Assembly: GCA_904398655.1 (NCBI GenBank) | Contig: CAJFPF010000055.1 | Location: 1 to 64,000, forward strand | DNA from: an uncultured Anaerotruncus sp. | GTDB lineage: Bacteria > Bacillota > Clostridia > Oscillospirales > Ruminococcaceae | Direction: 5' to 3' | Length of the DNA: 64,000 nt | In this document: in pieces, positions 43,829-51,877 of the stretch | Numbering within the stretch: the stretch's first letter is position 1 | Layout of the letters: each line of letters opens with the position of its first letter | The notes under the pieces: generated by a model | The model's input: only the letters and a program-made list of their open reading frames with translations | Database searches by the model: none | Told to the model about the DNA's origin: nothing | Translations under genes and position numbers: made by a program

Positions 43829-44908
43829 TTAGGAGAGTTTTTGGCTGGCCAATATGTAACTTCCCAAATGGTCAGTAGAGAGCAAAAATGCCCCATTTCC
43901 ATCGGAATCAGTTCCATAGGTAGCCTGACGGGTAATCTCAACAGGATAACCATCCTGTAGTTCATAGATGACAACATCTTCATGGGGAATCGTTTCCTCA
44001 CCTTCTTCCGTTAGGAAAGGATTGGTCAGAATAAGCGTGACTTGGCCGCTTTGCGTTTGAGGATTTCCCACGAAGATCCGGGCATAGCAGTCTCCAAACG
44101 AACGGGTACGGGTGAGATAGGTGTCCTTCCATAGGGTGGAGAGTTTAGGGGAAGAGTCCAAAGAGCCACTGTTAAAATTCACTTGGGCCACCAATTTTCC
44201 CACGTCATCCCAGGTAAGATCCGCATCTTCATCCTTCTCAGGACTTAAGATGACTTCTTCTGGCCCAGAGGGGAAAAGAGGATCTGTAGGTAGAATGGTC
44301 TGTTCATAACGGGCTGATCGGAGTTCGTAGTCGTCATAGTTTCCGGTAAACAGAGCATCGTCGGCGATATTTACTGTATACTCTACAACAATTTTTTCTT
44401 TGTCTCCTACTTTCATTTCCATCGGAGAGGCGGAAGAGGCCCCAGTCGGTAGGACAGAGAGAGAGGTATCCTTTAAAGCAGTGTAAGTCACCTGAAATTT
44501 TATGAGTACATCCTGATAGAGCCAGTCATCTGCCAATGTAATGACAAAACTGGTAAAATTCTGGTTTTTCTGTTCATCTTTCGCCAGCTTTAAGGTTTTG
44601 ACAGCGGGCGCATTTGTCAACAACTGGATTTTTGAACGAAACTGGGAGCTATCAGATAGGGGAGAGGCGTCCGCCAGACGATAGATCTTTCCGTCATTTC
44701 CATACAGACGCTCCTGCGCCGAGCAGTAGATGGTATTTCCATAGCGGGCTCTGCCAGCAGCGTCAAAAATCAGTGGCTGATAATCATAGATGGTGGCTGC
44801 TGCAGTGGTGGATCCTTCCTTCAGCTGCAAATTTGCTGCAAAGGCGAAACTGTTGGAACTAAAAGCACAGATAGTGGCCAAAGTGACCGCAATCCATCGC
44901 TTTCTCAT
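43829..44908 (-). CDS. Exported protein of unknown function, 359 residues
   Basis: The protein has a signal peptide (MRKRWIAVTLATICAFSSNSFAFA, cleaved near residue 26) and then a beta-rich extracytoplasmic part with no family I recognise. It contains many Asp/Thr/Ser turns and a late TLLILTNPFL-like hydrophobic strand (VTLILTNPFLTEEG). No lipobox, repeats or cell-wall anchor is seen. ATG 44908 is chosen because GAGGGTG lies before it; the longer frame to 44953 would add a charged stretch before the signal. Ends beside the shared terminator with dpaB. Confidence 0.75.
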   Translation of the reverse strand: MRKRWIAVTLATICAFSSNSFAFAANLQLKEGSTTAAATIYDYQPLIFDAAGRARYGNTIYCSAQERLYGNDGKIYRLADASPLSDSSQFRSKIQLLTNAPAVKTLKLAKDEQKNQNFTSFVITLADDWLYQDVLIKFQVTYTALKDTSLSVLPTGASSASPMEMKVGDKEKIVVEYTVNIADDALFTGNYDDYELRSARYEQTILPTDPLFPSGPEEVILSPEKDEDADLTWDDVGKLVAQVNFNSGSLDSSPKLSTLWKDTYLTRTRSFGDCYARIFVGNPQTQSGQVTLILTNPFLTEEGEETIPHEDVVIYELQDGYPVEITRQATYGTDSDGNGAFLLSTDHLGSYILASQKLS

Positions 44909-45030
44909 ATGAAGCACCCTCTTTTTATTACAATGTTCTATTGTTTTTATCATAGCGCATTTCTATGAACCCTTTATGAATTATGGGGTGCAATTCACAG
45001 AAAGAGGAGGGAAAACTTTCCGGACGAGTC

Positions 45031-45059
45031 TTCCCAAGTTTGGAAATTTGCGGTATACT
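45031..45059 (+). promoter_or_regulatory. Candidate promoter of the aminopeptidase P gene
   Basis: TTCCCA at 45031-45036 and TATACT at 45054-45059 with a 17-base spacer. Confidence 0.5.
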
Positions 45060-45111
45060 GAGAGGGAAAACGATGGAAAGCCAATCGATGACCAGAACAG
45101 GAGGAGTTACA

Positions 45112-46206
45112 ATGCAATCCTATGAGATGCGCATGATAGCGATACAAAAGCAGATGGCAGAACAGCAAGTCAGCCATTTAATTTTAGGCCCTTCTGCGAA
45201 CTTATTTTATTTAACCGGTCTGTCCCCCATGCCAGATGAACGTTTACAGCTCTTGATTCTCCCTGTACAAGGGAAACCGGCTTTGGTGCTCCCTGAGCTC
45301 TATCGCACCATGGTTCAGGAATCTGGTGGCAATTGGGAGTTATATACTTGGGGAGATGGACAACCGCCGGAACAGGCGTTGAAAAAGTTATTAACGGGGG
45401 TCACAAAGGCCGCGGTGGATGAACAGCTGTGGGCGATGCATCTATTGCAACTCCTTCCATTTTTGCAGAAGGCCCAATTGTTGGAGGCATCCCAAGTAGT
45501 GGGGGAGGTTCGGATGCATAAAGATCCCCAGGAACTGCAACTTTTGAAAAAAGCTGCGGAACTGGCGGACGCAGTGGTCCCTTGGGTCATCCCTCAATTG
45601 CATGAAGGCATTACGGAGAAGGAAGTTGCATTTTTGATCGAGCGTTGTATGCGGGAGGCGGGCGCGGAAGGGATCTCTTTCCGTCCGGTGGTGGGCTTTG
45701 GTCCTGGCAGCGCAGACCCGCATCATAGCGCATCAGACCTGCCCCTGCAGAAAGGGCAGATGATTGTAATGGACTTTGGCTGTAAGTGGCACGGGTACTG
45801 TTCTGACATGACCCGTACAATCTGCTTTGGCAGGGCGACAGAGGAGATGCGTCATGTTTATGAGACTGTATTGGCGGCCAATCGGGCAGGTTTTGCCGCT
45901 GCCCAATTGGGAGTTCCCTGTGAAGAAGTGGATGCAGCTGCCCGGAAGGTAATTACCGATGCAGGGTATGGAGAATATTTTATCCATCGTACGGGTCATG
46001 GTTTGGGATTAGATGACCATGAAGAAACCTATATCGTCTCGGGGAATCGTCGCCCCCTGGAAGAAGGGCTCGTATTTAGCATTGAGCCGGGGATCTATTT
46101 ACCTGGAAAATTTGGTGTTCGAATTGAAGATATTGCGGCCATGACTGAAAAAGGAGTTTGGTGCTTGAACGAATGTCCTCGAGAGCTTATTGAGGTGGAA
46201 TTATGA
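45112..46206 (+). CDS. M24 family aminopeptidase P-like Xaa-Pro peptidase
   Basis: The 364-residue protein has the creatinase-type N-terminal domain (HLILGPSANLFYLTGLSP) and the pita-bread metal domain. VVGFGPGSADPHHSA carries the substrate His, MIVMDFGCKWHGYCSDMTRT the first Asp ligands, RTGHGLGLDDHEE the His ligand, and VFSIEPGIYL with FGVRIED the Glu ligands. It removes N-terminal residues ahead of proline. ATG 45112 has AGGAGG just upstream; the frame is open for another 43 codons without a better start. Confidence 0.92.
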   Translation: MQSYEMRMIAIQKQMAEQQVSHLILGPSANLFYLTGLSPMPDERLQLLILPVQGKPALVLPELYRTMVQESGGNWELYTWGDGQPPEQALKKLLTGVTKAAVDEQLWAMHLLQLLPFLQKAQLLEASQVVGEVRMHKDPQELQLLKKAAELADAVVPWVIPQLHEGITEKEVAFLIERCMREAGAEGISFRPVVGFGPGSADPHHSASDLPLQKGQMIVMDFGCKWHGYCSDMTRTICFGRATEEMRHVYETVLAANRAGFAAAQLGVPCEEVDAAARKVITDAGYGEYFIHRTGHGLGLDDHEETYIVSGNRRPLEEGLVFSIEPGIYLPGKFGVRIEDIAAMTEKGVWCLNECPRELIEVEL

Positions 46207-46227
46207 GGGCTTTTTGATAGCTTCCCC

Positions 46228-46256
46228 TTGTAATTTTCGGAAAAATCCATTATAAT
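46228..46256 (+). promoter_or_regulatory. Sigma-A promoter of sepF
   Basis: TTGTAA at 46228-46233 and TATAAT at 46251-46256 with a 17-base spacer. A small hairpin, CCATCC/GGATGG, lies downstream at 46283-46298. Confidence 0.75.
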
Positions 46257-46314
46257 ATACTAGATAGCTCAAGATAACTCGCCCATCCATTTGGATGGCA
46301 GGATGGAGGCTGCT

Positions 46315-46689
46315 ATGAATCTCGCAGAAAAATTCCGGGAGTATCTGGGATATCCGGAGAAAGAGGAATACGATCAGGAGGATCGGGTCGAAGAACTACA
46401 AGAGGAAGCCCAGGAAAGCGCGGCTGCGGTGGCCCAAATTTCAATCCTCTGCCCTCGGGCGTTTGAAGACGCCAGTGTTGTGGTGGATCATTTAAATCAG
46501 GGGAGAACTATTGTTCTCAACTTGGAATCGATCTCTGGAGAAGCGGTTCGGCGCTTGATGGACTTTTTGGGCGGTGCGGCCTATGCCAAGGATGCCCGTA
46601 TTGATCGGATTGCCCAAAACGCTTATGTGATTACACCGTATTATGTGGAGTTCTTCTCTGATGCAGAGGATGATGGCTTTTCCCTTTAA
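46315..46689 (+). CDS. sepF: Cell division protein SepF
   Basis: A 124-residue protein: a short N-terminal membrane-targeting helix (MNLAEKFREYLGY), an acidic linker (residues about 15-42) and the SepF core (ILCPRAFEDASVVVDHLNQG, then GRTIVLNLES, DFLGGAAYA and YVITPYYVEF). SepF polymerises and tethers FtsZ to the membrane in Firmicutes. GGAGG five bases upstream of ATG 46315 sets the start. It stands alone, not in the usual ylm cluster. Confidence 0.93.
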   Translation: MNLAEKFREYLGYPEKEEYDQEDRVEELQEEAQESAAAVAQISILCPRAFEDASVVVDHLNQGRTIVLNLESISGEAVRRLMDFLGGAAYAKDARIDRIAQNAYVITPYYVEFFSDAEDDGFSL

Positions 46690-46778
46690 AAAGTAAAATC
46701 TTGAGTTGCAAAATAGCTATATTCTCAAGATCTTATGAATGGTTTTTGGATAGTCTGTTGGAATTTGAAAAGAGGGGC

Positions 46779-46807
46779 TTTACAATCCAATCGTTTTATG
46801 CTAAAGT
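46779..46807 (+). promoter_or_regulatory. Candidate promoter of the phenylalanine T-box transcript
   Basis: TTTACA at 46779-46784 and TAAAGT at 46802-46807 with a 17-base spacer, just upstream of the T-box stem I. Confidence 0.6.
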
Positions 46808-46814
46808 GGTTTTC

Positions 46815-47117
46815 GATATTTAAAATGCTTTGATGGGGAACAAGAGGATTCCCAATCCGCTGCAGAGAGCTGTTGGTTGGTGCAAGACAGTGCGGAAGGA
46901 TTCTTCACTCGCCCCGGAGCAGCCAGCTGAACGATTTTTCTAGTAGGTTTGGCCGGGTTTCCTCCCGTTATCAAAGGAAGGCATTGCAATGCTACATTTT
47001 GTTAGCAAGAGATGCCGCAGAGTTGGGCAGGATTTGCCAACAAGAGTGGTACCGCGGAAACGTTTCACGCTTTCGTCTCTTGGAAAATAATTTTCCGGAG
47101 ACGAAAGCGTTTTTTTA
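46815..47117 (+). promoter_or_regulatory. T-box leader, specifier TTC (phenylalanine), controlling the TIM-barrel/CoA-ligase fusion
   Basis: The T-box antiterminator bulge GAGTGGTACCGCGG lies at 47044-47057. Stem I shows GGGG (46835-46838)/CCCC (46912-46915), GAG (46844-46846)/CTC (46908-46910), the AGAGAG motif at 46864-46869 and a TTGGTTGGTGCAAGA distal loop. By analogy with glyQ-type T-boxes, the specifier is the triplet just before the purine and inner helix: TTC at 46904-46906, followed by A. It reads Phe. The terminator is listed separately. When uncharged tRNA-Phe accumulates, the downstream gene should be switched on. Confidence 0.85.
47067..47117 (+). terminator. T-box terminator before the fusion gene
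   Basis: ACGCTTTCGTCTC pairs with GAGACGAAAGCGT; GGAAAAT/ATTTTCC pair inside. TTTTTTT follows. Confidence 0.92.
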
Positions 47118-47160
47118 TTTCTCTCCGGAGGGAATGTAAACTGACAGGGAGGTAATGTAC

Positions 47161-49698
47161 ATGAAACTTGCATTTTCCACACTGGGCTGTCCGGATTTTT
47201 CTTGGTCGGATATTTTTGCCATGGCCAAGGACTTTGGGTTCTCCGGCATTGAACTACGAGGACTGGGCAATGAGATCTTCTCCGTCCGCGCCAAACCTTT
47301 CCAGGAAGAGAATTTGCCTAAAACCATTGCCCAACTGCGCAAAATGCGTCTGGAGATTCCCTGCATCTCCACGGGAAACGCACTGAAATATCCAGAGCCT
47401 GAAAAACAGAAAGCGGCCAAGGAAGAGATATTAGAAACTATCCAACTGGCCCAAAAATTGGGCGCTTCTTATATTCGAGTCCTGGCAGATCTGGCGGCTC
47501 AACCTCAGGGGGAAGTGGATGACGCGGTTGTGCTCAAAGCCCTTCGGGAGTTGGCTCCCTATGCAGAGGAGGCTGGGGTGATCCTTCTGGTGGAGACCAA
47601 CGGTGTCTATACCAACACCGCTCGCTTACGGGAGCTGTTGGAACAGGTGGGCAGTGATAATGTGGCCGCCCTATGGGATACGCACCATCCTTACCGGTTT
47701 GCTGGGGAATCTCCCGAGCAGACGGTGCAAAATCTGGGAGCCTTCATCAAATATACCCATGTTAAAGACTCTGTAATGGAAAATGGGAAGGTCAGCTACC
47801 GACTAATGGGAGAGGGCGATCTCCCCATGGATGGAATCGTCAGAGCCCTACGTTCCATCAATTATGAGGGCTATATCTCCCTAGAGTGGCTGAAGGCCTA
47901 TGCCCCTGACCTCTCGGATGCAGGCATCGTTTTCCCCCATTTTGCCAACTATATGGCCCAATATCAGGAGTCAGCGGGGGATTCCCACCGCCTTTATGAC
48001 AACCAGGCGGGTACAGGAAAATATGTCTGGCCCAAAGAGACCCTCATTGATCTGACCTTCCCGCAGGTCCTGGATCGGATGGTAGAGGAATTTCCCGACC
48101 AGTACTGCTTCCGCTACACAACCTGTGACTATACCCGTACCTATGCAGAGTTTCGGGATGATGTGGACACTTTCGCACGGGCTTTGATTGCGATGGGTGT
48201 CAAAGCGGGGGATCATGTGGCCATCTGGGCCACAAATGTGCCCCAGTGGTTTATTACCTTCTGGGCCACGACCAAGATCGGTGCAGTCCTGGTGACAGTG
48301 AACACTGCCTATAAGATCCATGAGGCAGAATATCTGCTGCGTCAGTCAGATACCCACACACTCGTGATGATCGATGGATGCAAAGACTCCGATTATGTGG
48401 GGATTATGAAGGAACTCTGCCCCGAACTGGCCACTGCCCCAAAGGGCCGTCCGCTACACATTAAGCGCCTTCCATTCCTGCGCAACATCATCACTGTGGA
48501 ATCCTCCCAGCCTGGGTGTTATACTTGGGATGAGGCGATGTCCCTGGCTTCCCGGGTACCCGTGGAAGAGGTTCTGCGCCGGGCTGCCACCATTAATAAG
48601 CATGATGTTTGCAATATGCAATATACCTCTGGTACCACAGGATTCCCCAAAGGGGTTATGCTTACCCATTACAATGTGGTTAACAATGGTAAGGCCATCG
48701 GAGATTGCATGGATCTGTCCACCGCAGATAAATTGATGATCCAGGTGCCCATGTTCCACTGTTTTGGCATGGTGTTGGCCATGACGGCGGCTATGACCCA
48801 CGGCACCACCATGTGTCCTATCCCCATGTTCTCCCCCAAAAAAGGGCTGGATTGCATCAATCGGGAGCAGATCACCGCATTCCATGGGGTCCCCACGATG
48901 TTCATTGCCATGCTGGGGCATGAGGATTTTCCCAACACTGATTTCAGCCATATGCGTACCGGCATTATGGCTGGCAGTCCCTGCCCTGTGAAGGTGATGC
49001 AGGATGTCATTGAGAAAATGCACATGCCCGAGATCTGTATTACCTATGGCCAGACAGAGGCTTCTCCTGGTTGTACCATGAGTAAGACCACCGACTCCCT
49101 GGAAACCCGTGTCAACACAGTGGGCGGAGCTATTTTTGGCGTTCAGTGCAAGATCGTTGATCCGGAAACGGGAGAGGACCTGCCTGATAATGTGGATGGG
49201 GAGTTTGTGGCTAAGGGCTACAATATTATGAAGGGCTACTATAAGATGCCCACAGCCACCGCGGCGGCGATTGATGAGGATGGTTGGCTTCACACTGGGG
49301 ATCTGGCCCGCCGGGATGAAAATGGGAACTACAAGATCACAGGCCGGATCAAAGATATGATTATCCGCGGCGGTGAAAACATCTATCCCAAGGAGATTGA
49401 GGACTTTATCTATACCAATCCCAAGGTCCAGGATGTCCAAGTGATCGGCGTACCGGATAAGCAGTATGGGGAGGAGATCATGGCCTGTGTCATTCTAAAG
49501 GATGGCGAGCAGATGACCGAAGAAGAGCTCAAAGATTATGTGCTCACCCATATGGCCAAGCATAAGGTACCCCGTTATGTGGATTTTGTGGAAAGCTTTC
49601 CCATGAATGCCGCCGGAAAGATCCTGAAATATAAGATGCGGGAGCAGGCGGTGGAGAAACTTCGCCTACAGGATGCTGCCAGCATTGAGACCGCATAA
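47161..49698 (+). CDS. Fusion of a sugar-phosphate-isomerase-like TIM barrel and an AMP-forming acyl/aryl-CoA ligase
   Basis: An 845-residue protein. Residues 1 to about 265 look like the xylose-isomerase/AP-endonuclease-2 TIM barrel (MKLAFSTLGCPDFSW, GFSGIELRGLG), with likely metal ligands in LLVETNGVY, ALWDTHHPYR, YTHVKDSV and SLEWLKAY. Residues about 285-838 are an ANL-superfamily ligase with the AMP loop TSGTTGFPKG near 488, YGQTEASPG, HTGDLARRDENGNY and the C-terminal catalytic Lys in NAAGKILKYK near 821. It should activate a carboxylic acid as acyl-AMP and form a CoA thioester. Substrate unknown; the upstream Phe T-box points to a phenyl-acid. ATG 47161, eight bases after GGGAGGT, is preferred to ATG 47155. 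Confidence 0.9.
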   Translation: MKLAFSTLGCPDFSWSDIFAMAKDFGFSGIELRGLGNEIFSVRAKPFQEENLPKTIAQLRKMRLEIPCISTGNALKYPEPEKQKAAKEEILETIQLAQKLGASYIRVLADLAAQPQGEVDDAVVLKALRELAPYAEEAGVILLVETNGVYTNTARLRELLEQVGSDNVAALWDTHHPYRFAGESPEQTVQNLGAFIKYTHVKDSVMENGKVSYRLMGEGDLPMDGIVRALRSINYEGYISLEWLKAYAPDLSDAGIVFPHFANYMAQYQESAGDSHRLYDNQAGTGKYVWPKETLIDLTFPQVLDRMVEEFPDQYCFRYTTCDYTRTYAEFRDDVDTFARALIAMGVKAGDHVAIWATNVPQWFITFWATTKIGAVLVTVNTAYKIHEAEYLLRQSDTHTLVMIDGCKDSDYVGIMKELCPELATAPKGRPLHIKRLPFLRNIITVESSQPGCYTWDEAMSLASRVPVEEVLRRAATINKHDVCNMQYTSGTTGFPKGVMLTHYNVVNNGKAIGDCMDLSTADKLMIQVPMFHCFGMVLAMTAAMTHGTTMCPIPMFSPKKGLDCINREQITAFHGVPTMFIAMLGHEDFPNTDFSHMRTGIMAGSPCPVKVMQDVIEKMHMPEICITYGQTEASPGCTMSKTTDSLETRVNTVGGAIFGVQCKIVDPETGEDLPDNVDGEFVAKGYNIMKGYYKMPTATAAAIDEDGWLHTGDLARRDENGNYKITGRIKDMIIRGGENIYPKEIEDFIYTNPKVQDVQVIGVPDKQYGEEIMACVILKDGEQMTEEELKDYVLTHMAKHKVPRYVDFVESFPMNAAGKILKYKMREQAVEKLRLQDAASIETA

Positions 49699-49718
49699 TT
49701 TTTGTTTTCATTGTACAG

Positions 49719-49766
49719 AGAAAAATCCCCCGCCAGAGGAATATTCCTCTGGCGAGGGATTTTTCT
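49719..49766. terminator. Bidirectional terminator after the fusion gene
   Basis: AGAAAAATCCC, one unpaired base, CGCCAGAGGAAT and the mirrored half ending GGGATTTTTCT form a long stem. The minus-strand Cys-rich gene stops six bases beyond it. Confidence 0.9.
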
Positions 49767-49772
49767 TGTTGT

Positions 49773-50033
49773 TTAACGAGCACAATATAGATCTTTGCAG
49801 CAGAGCCAACGGGGGTGGGAAAACTCAGGCCAGAAGGTATTTCGGCAGCTTTCAGGATACATACCACAGCAACCATTTTGATCGCAGCAGATTCTCATGG
49901 GGATATCCTCTTCGGTTTCTTCAATAGGATACCATTTGCAATCACTACAGGAGTCCTGGCATCCACTGACCGGTTTGCTGGAACATGTACTCTGGGAGGA
50001 GTTACAACGGCATCTAGAGGAATTACATGCCAT
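49773..50033 (-). CDS. Cysteine-rich small protein, 86 residues
   Basis: The protein holds 15 cysteines in 86 residues, in pairs such as RCRC, CQDSCSDC, ICC, GCC and LCC, with no signal peptide or hydrophobic helix. It is not a recognised family. AAAGGTG before the ATG at 50033, and a shared terminator directly behind the stop at 49773, support it as a real gene although other frames are also open. It lies divergent from spoIIGA. Cys-rich proteins of this size occur in spore coats and as metal-binding peptides; either is only a guess. Confidence 0.65.
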   Translation of the reverse strand: MACNSSRCRCNSSQSTCSSKPVSGCQDSCSDCKWYPIEETEEDIPMRICCDQNGCCGMYPESCRNTFWPEFSHPRWLCCKDLYCAR

Positions 50034-50161
50034 ACGACAATCACACCTTTATCAGGAATAGAGCGGAACTGGGGTTTGCGCTACCGCTCCTTTCATCCTA
50101 TGCAGCAGGGGAAACTTTGGTCAGCCGAACCCCATGGGAAAATCTGGACACTCCCCATGTA

Positions 50162-50196
50162 TTCGACAAAAAGAAAACTTGTCCGCTCTCTATAAT
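50162..50196 (+). promoter_or_regulatory. Spo0A box and spoIIG-type promoter
   Basis: TTCGACA at 50162-50168 is a perfect Spo0A box (inverse of TGTCGAA). Its last six bases, TCGACA, can serve as a -35 element 22 bases before TATAAT (50191-50196). This unusual 22-base spacing with an overlapping Spo0A box is the known architecture of the Bacillus spoIIG promoter. Confidence 0.78.
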
Positions 50197-50242
50197 GGAG
50201 AAGCAGTCCAAAATTGCTATCAGGGTTTCAGGGGGAAGGCAA

Positions 50243-51076
50243 GTGGAGGTCTATGCGGATGTACTGGTCATCATCAATTATACCGTTAATTTGTTATGCT
50301 TGCTGGCTGCGGGAAGGATTTTAGGGCGAGTGATCCCTAGGTGGCGGCTTTGTGCAGCGGCACTGCTGGGAGGGCTGGGGAGTTTAATTATTTTTTTTCC
50401 CCTTCCCAGATGGGGATGGTCCGTCTTTCAAGTGTTTCTCACAGTGCTCATGACCATATGCGCCTTCGGATTTGGGCATGGGCGTCGGTTCTTACACGCT
50501 ATATCTGCGGTATTAATCGTCAGCTTTCTATTTGCCGGCCTACTGTTCGCCCTCTATCTATTTGTGGCTCCTGCAGGAATGTTATTTTATCAAGGAGTCG
50601 TCTATTTTGACCTATCGGCGTTCTCTCTGCTGTTGGGGATCGGGGTCGCCTATCTGGTCATTCAAACTGTAGACCGATTCCTTCTGGGAAAGCGGGAAAA
50701 ACAACTGACTTATCGCTTGACCTTATGGAAGGAGGGGAGAACGCTAGATCTCAAAGCTTTTGCGGATACGGGAAACCGGTTGAAGGAACCGTTTTCAGGG
50801 GCTCCAGTTATCGTCTGTGATAGGGAAGTGGTGGAACGGCTTTGGCCGCCAAAGGAACAGCAGCCCTTCCGTATTATCCCATTTGACACGGTGGCTGGAG
50901 AGGGGGCCCTAAAAGGATATCGGCCCGATAAAGCTTTGCTTCAAGGGCCGGAGATCTACCTGGAGACACAGGATGTCTACATAGCCGCCAGCCCCCAGCC
51001 ACTTTCAGGAGAATTTCAGGCAATTATAAATCCCCAGCTTGTGGAGCGTCAGGGAGATTTTTGTGTGAGAGGATGA
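50243..51076 (+). CDS. spoIIGA: Sporulation sigma-E processing peptidase SpoIIGA
   Basis: A 277-residue protein with about five N-terminal transmembrane helices ([20 protein letters not shown] onward). A C-terminal aspartic-protease-like domain follows, with the catalytic motif [18 protein letters not shown] near residue 172 (D-T-G). It cleaves pro-sigma-E at the forespore septum. The start is GTG 50243, with AGGGGGAAGG upstream and family-like MEVYADV; the frame is open further upstream. The stop overlaps the sigE start (ATGA). Its promoter carries a Spo0A box. Confidence 0.94.
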   Translation: MEVYADVLVIINYTVNLLCLLAAGRILGRVIPRWRLCAAALLGGLGSLIIFFPLPRWGWSVFQVFLTVLMTICAFGFGHGRRFLHAISAVLIVSFLFAGLLFALYLFVAPAGMLFYQGVVYFDLSAFSLLLGIGVAYLVIQTVDRFLLGKREKQLTYRLTLWKEGRTLDLKAFADTGNRLKEPFSGAPVIVCDREVVERLWPPKEQQPFRIIPFDTVAGEGALKGYRPDKALLQGPEIYLETQDVYIAASPQPLSGEFQAIINPQLVERQGDFCVRG

Positions 51077-51813
51077 TGGTTGTTTTGAGTGGATGGTTGG
51101 AAAAGGTCGCTAGATGGACAACAGCCCTTGTCAAAAGATTTGTAAGACAACTGTTTCCTCCTCCCAGGATCGACTATATCAACGGCCCAGAGACATTACC
51201 TGCCCCCCTCTCCAAAGAGGAGGAACAAATCGCATTTCTAAAATTGGAGCAGAATGATGCGTCCGCGCGGGAGACTTTGACAGTACATAATTTGCGGCTG
51301 GTAGTCTATATCGCTAAAAAATTCGAATCAACCGGAATTTGTGTAGAAGATTTGATCTCCATTGGAACGATTGGACTCATTAAGGCAGTCAATACCTTTT
51401 GCCCCCAAAAGAACATCAAATTAGCAACCTATGCCTCCCGATGTATTGAAAATGAGATCCTAATGCATCTGCGGAAAACACAAAATCATCGCAATGAAAT
51501 CTCCATTGACGAACCGCTGAACATCGATTGGGATGGGAATGAATTGCTTTTGTCCGATATTTTGGGAACGGATCCAGACAGCATCAACCGGCCTATTGAG
51601 GAAGAGGCAGAAAAGGGCTTACTCTTGGCCGCAGTGGAACATCTGGATGAAAGGGAACAGTTGATTATGCGGATGCGATTTGGTTTGTTGGGAGAGGAGG
51701 AAAAAACCCAAAAAGAGGTCGCAGATCAAATTGGTATCTCTCAGTCCTATATCTCCCGGTTGGAAAAGCGGATTATTAAAAAACTGCGCAAAGAATTAGA
51801 AGCGATTATTTGA
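51073..51813 (+). CDS. sigE: RNA polymerase sporulation sigma factor SigE
   Basis: A 246-residue sigma-70 factor: an amphipathic pro-sequence ([16 protein letters not shown], first 27 residues), region 2 ([33 protein letters not shown]) and region 4 with the helix-turn-helix [20 protein letters not shown]. It directs early mother-cell transcription after SpoIIGA removes the pro-sequence. Start choice is uncertain: I take ATG 51073, whose ATGA overlaps the spoIIGA stop; ATG 51076 is adjacent and TTG 51085 is possible. A hairpin overlapping the next ribosome site follows. Confidence 0.95.
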   Translation: MMVVLSGWLEKVARWTTALVKRFVRQLFPPPRIDYINGPETLPAPLSKEEEQIAFLKLEQNDASARETLTVHNLRLVVYIAKKFESTGICVEDLISIGTIGLIKAVNTFCPQKNIKLATYASRCIENEILMHLRKTQNHRNEISIDEPLNIDWDGNELLLSDILGTDPDSINRPIEEEAEKGLLLAAVEHLDEREQLIMRMRFGLLGEEEKTQKEVADQIGISQSYISRLEKRIIKKLRKELEAII

Positions 51814-51827
51814 AAGAAGGGTCAATG

Positions 51828-51875
51828 GCGAACTCCTCCCTTTTATGGTATACTAAGAAAAAGGGGGGAGTTCGC
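51828..51875 (+). terminator. Hairpin between sigE and cca, covering the cca ribosome site
   Basis: The 17-base arms at 51828-51844 and 51859-51875 pair with one G-T wobble around 14 bases, and TTTTG follows. The right arm includes the GGGGGGAG ribosome site of cca, and the cca TTG start lies in the T-run. It can act as the sigE terminator, a translational lock, or both. Confidence 0.72.
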
Positions 51876-51877
51876 TT

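Noticed and set aside
46901..46910. Other codons in the T-box specifier area (ATT, CTT, CAC, ACT)
   Set aside because: Only TTC is followed by the purine and the inner GAG/CTC helix in the position seen in well-studied T-boxes; the others would require shifting that helix.
49815..50195. Plus-strand frame of 126 codons opposite the Cys-rich gene
   Set aside because: The minus-strand frame has a ribosome site, a distinctive Cys pattern and a terminator at its end; the plus-strand frame runs into the spoIIGA promoter and has no start signals.
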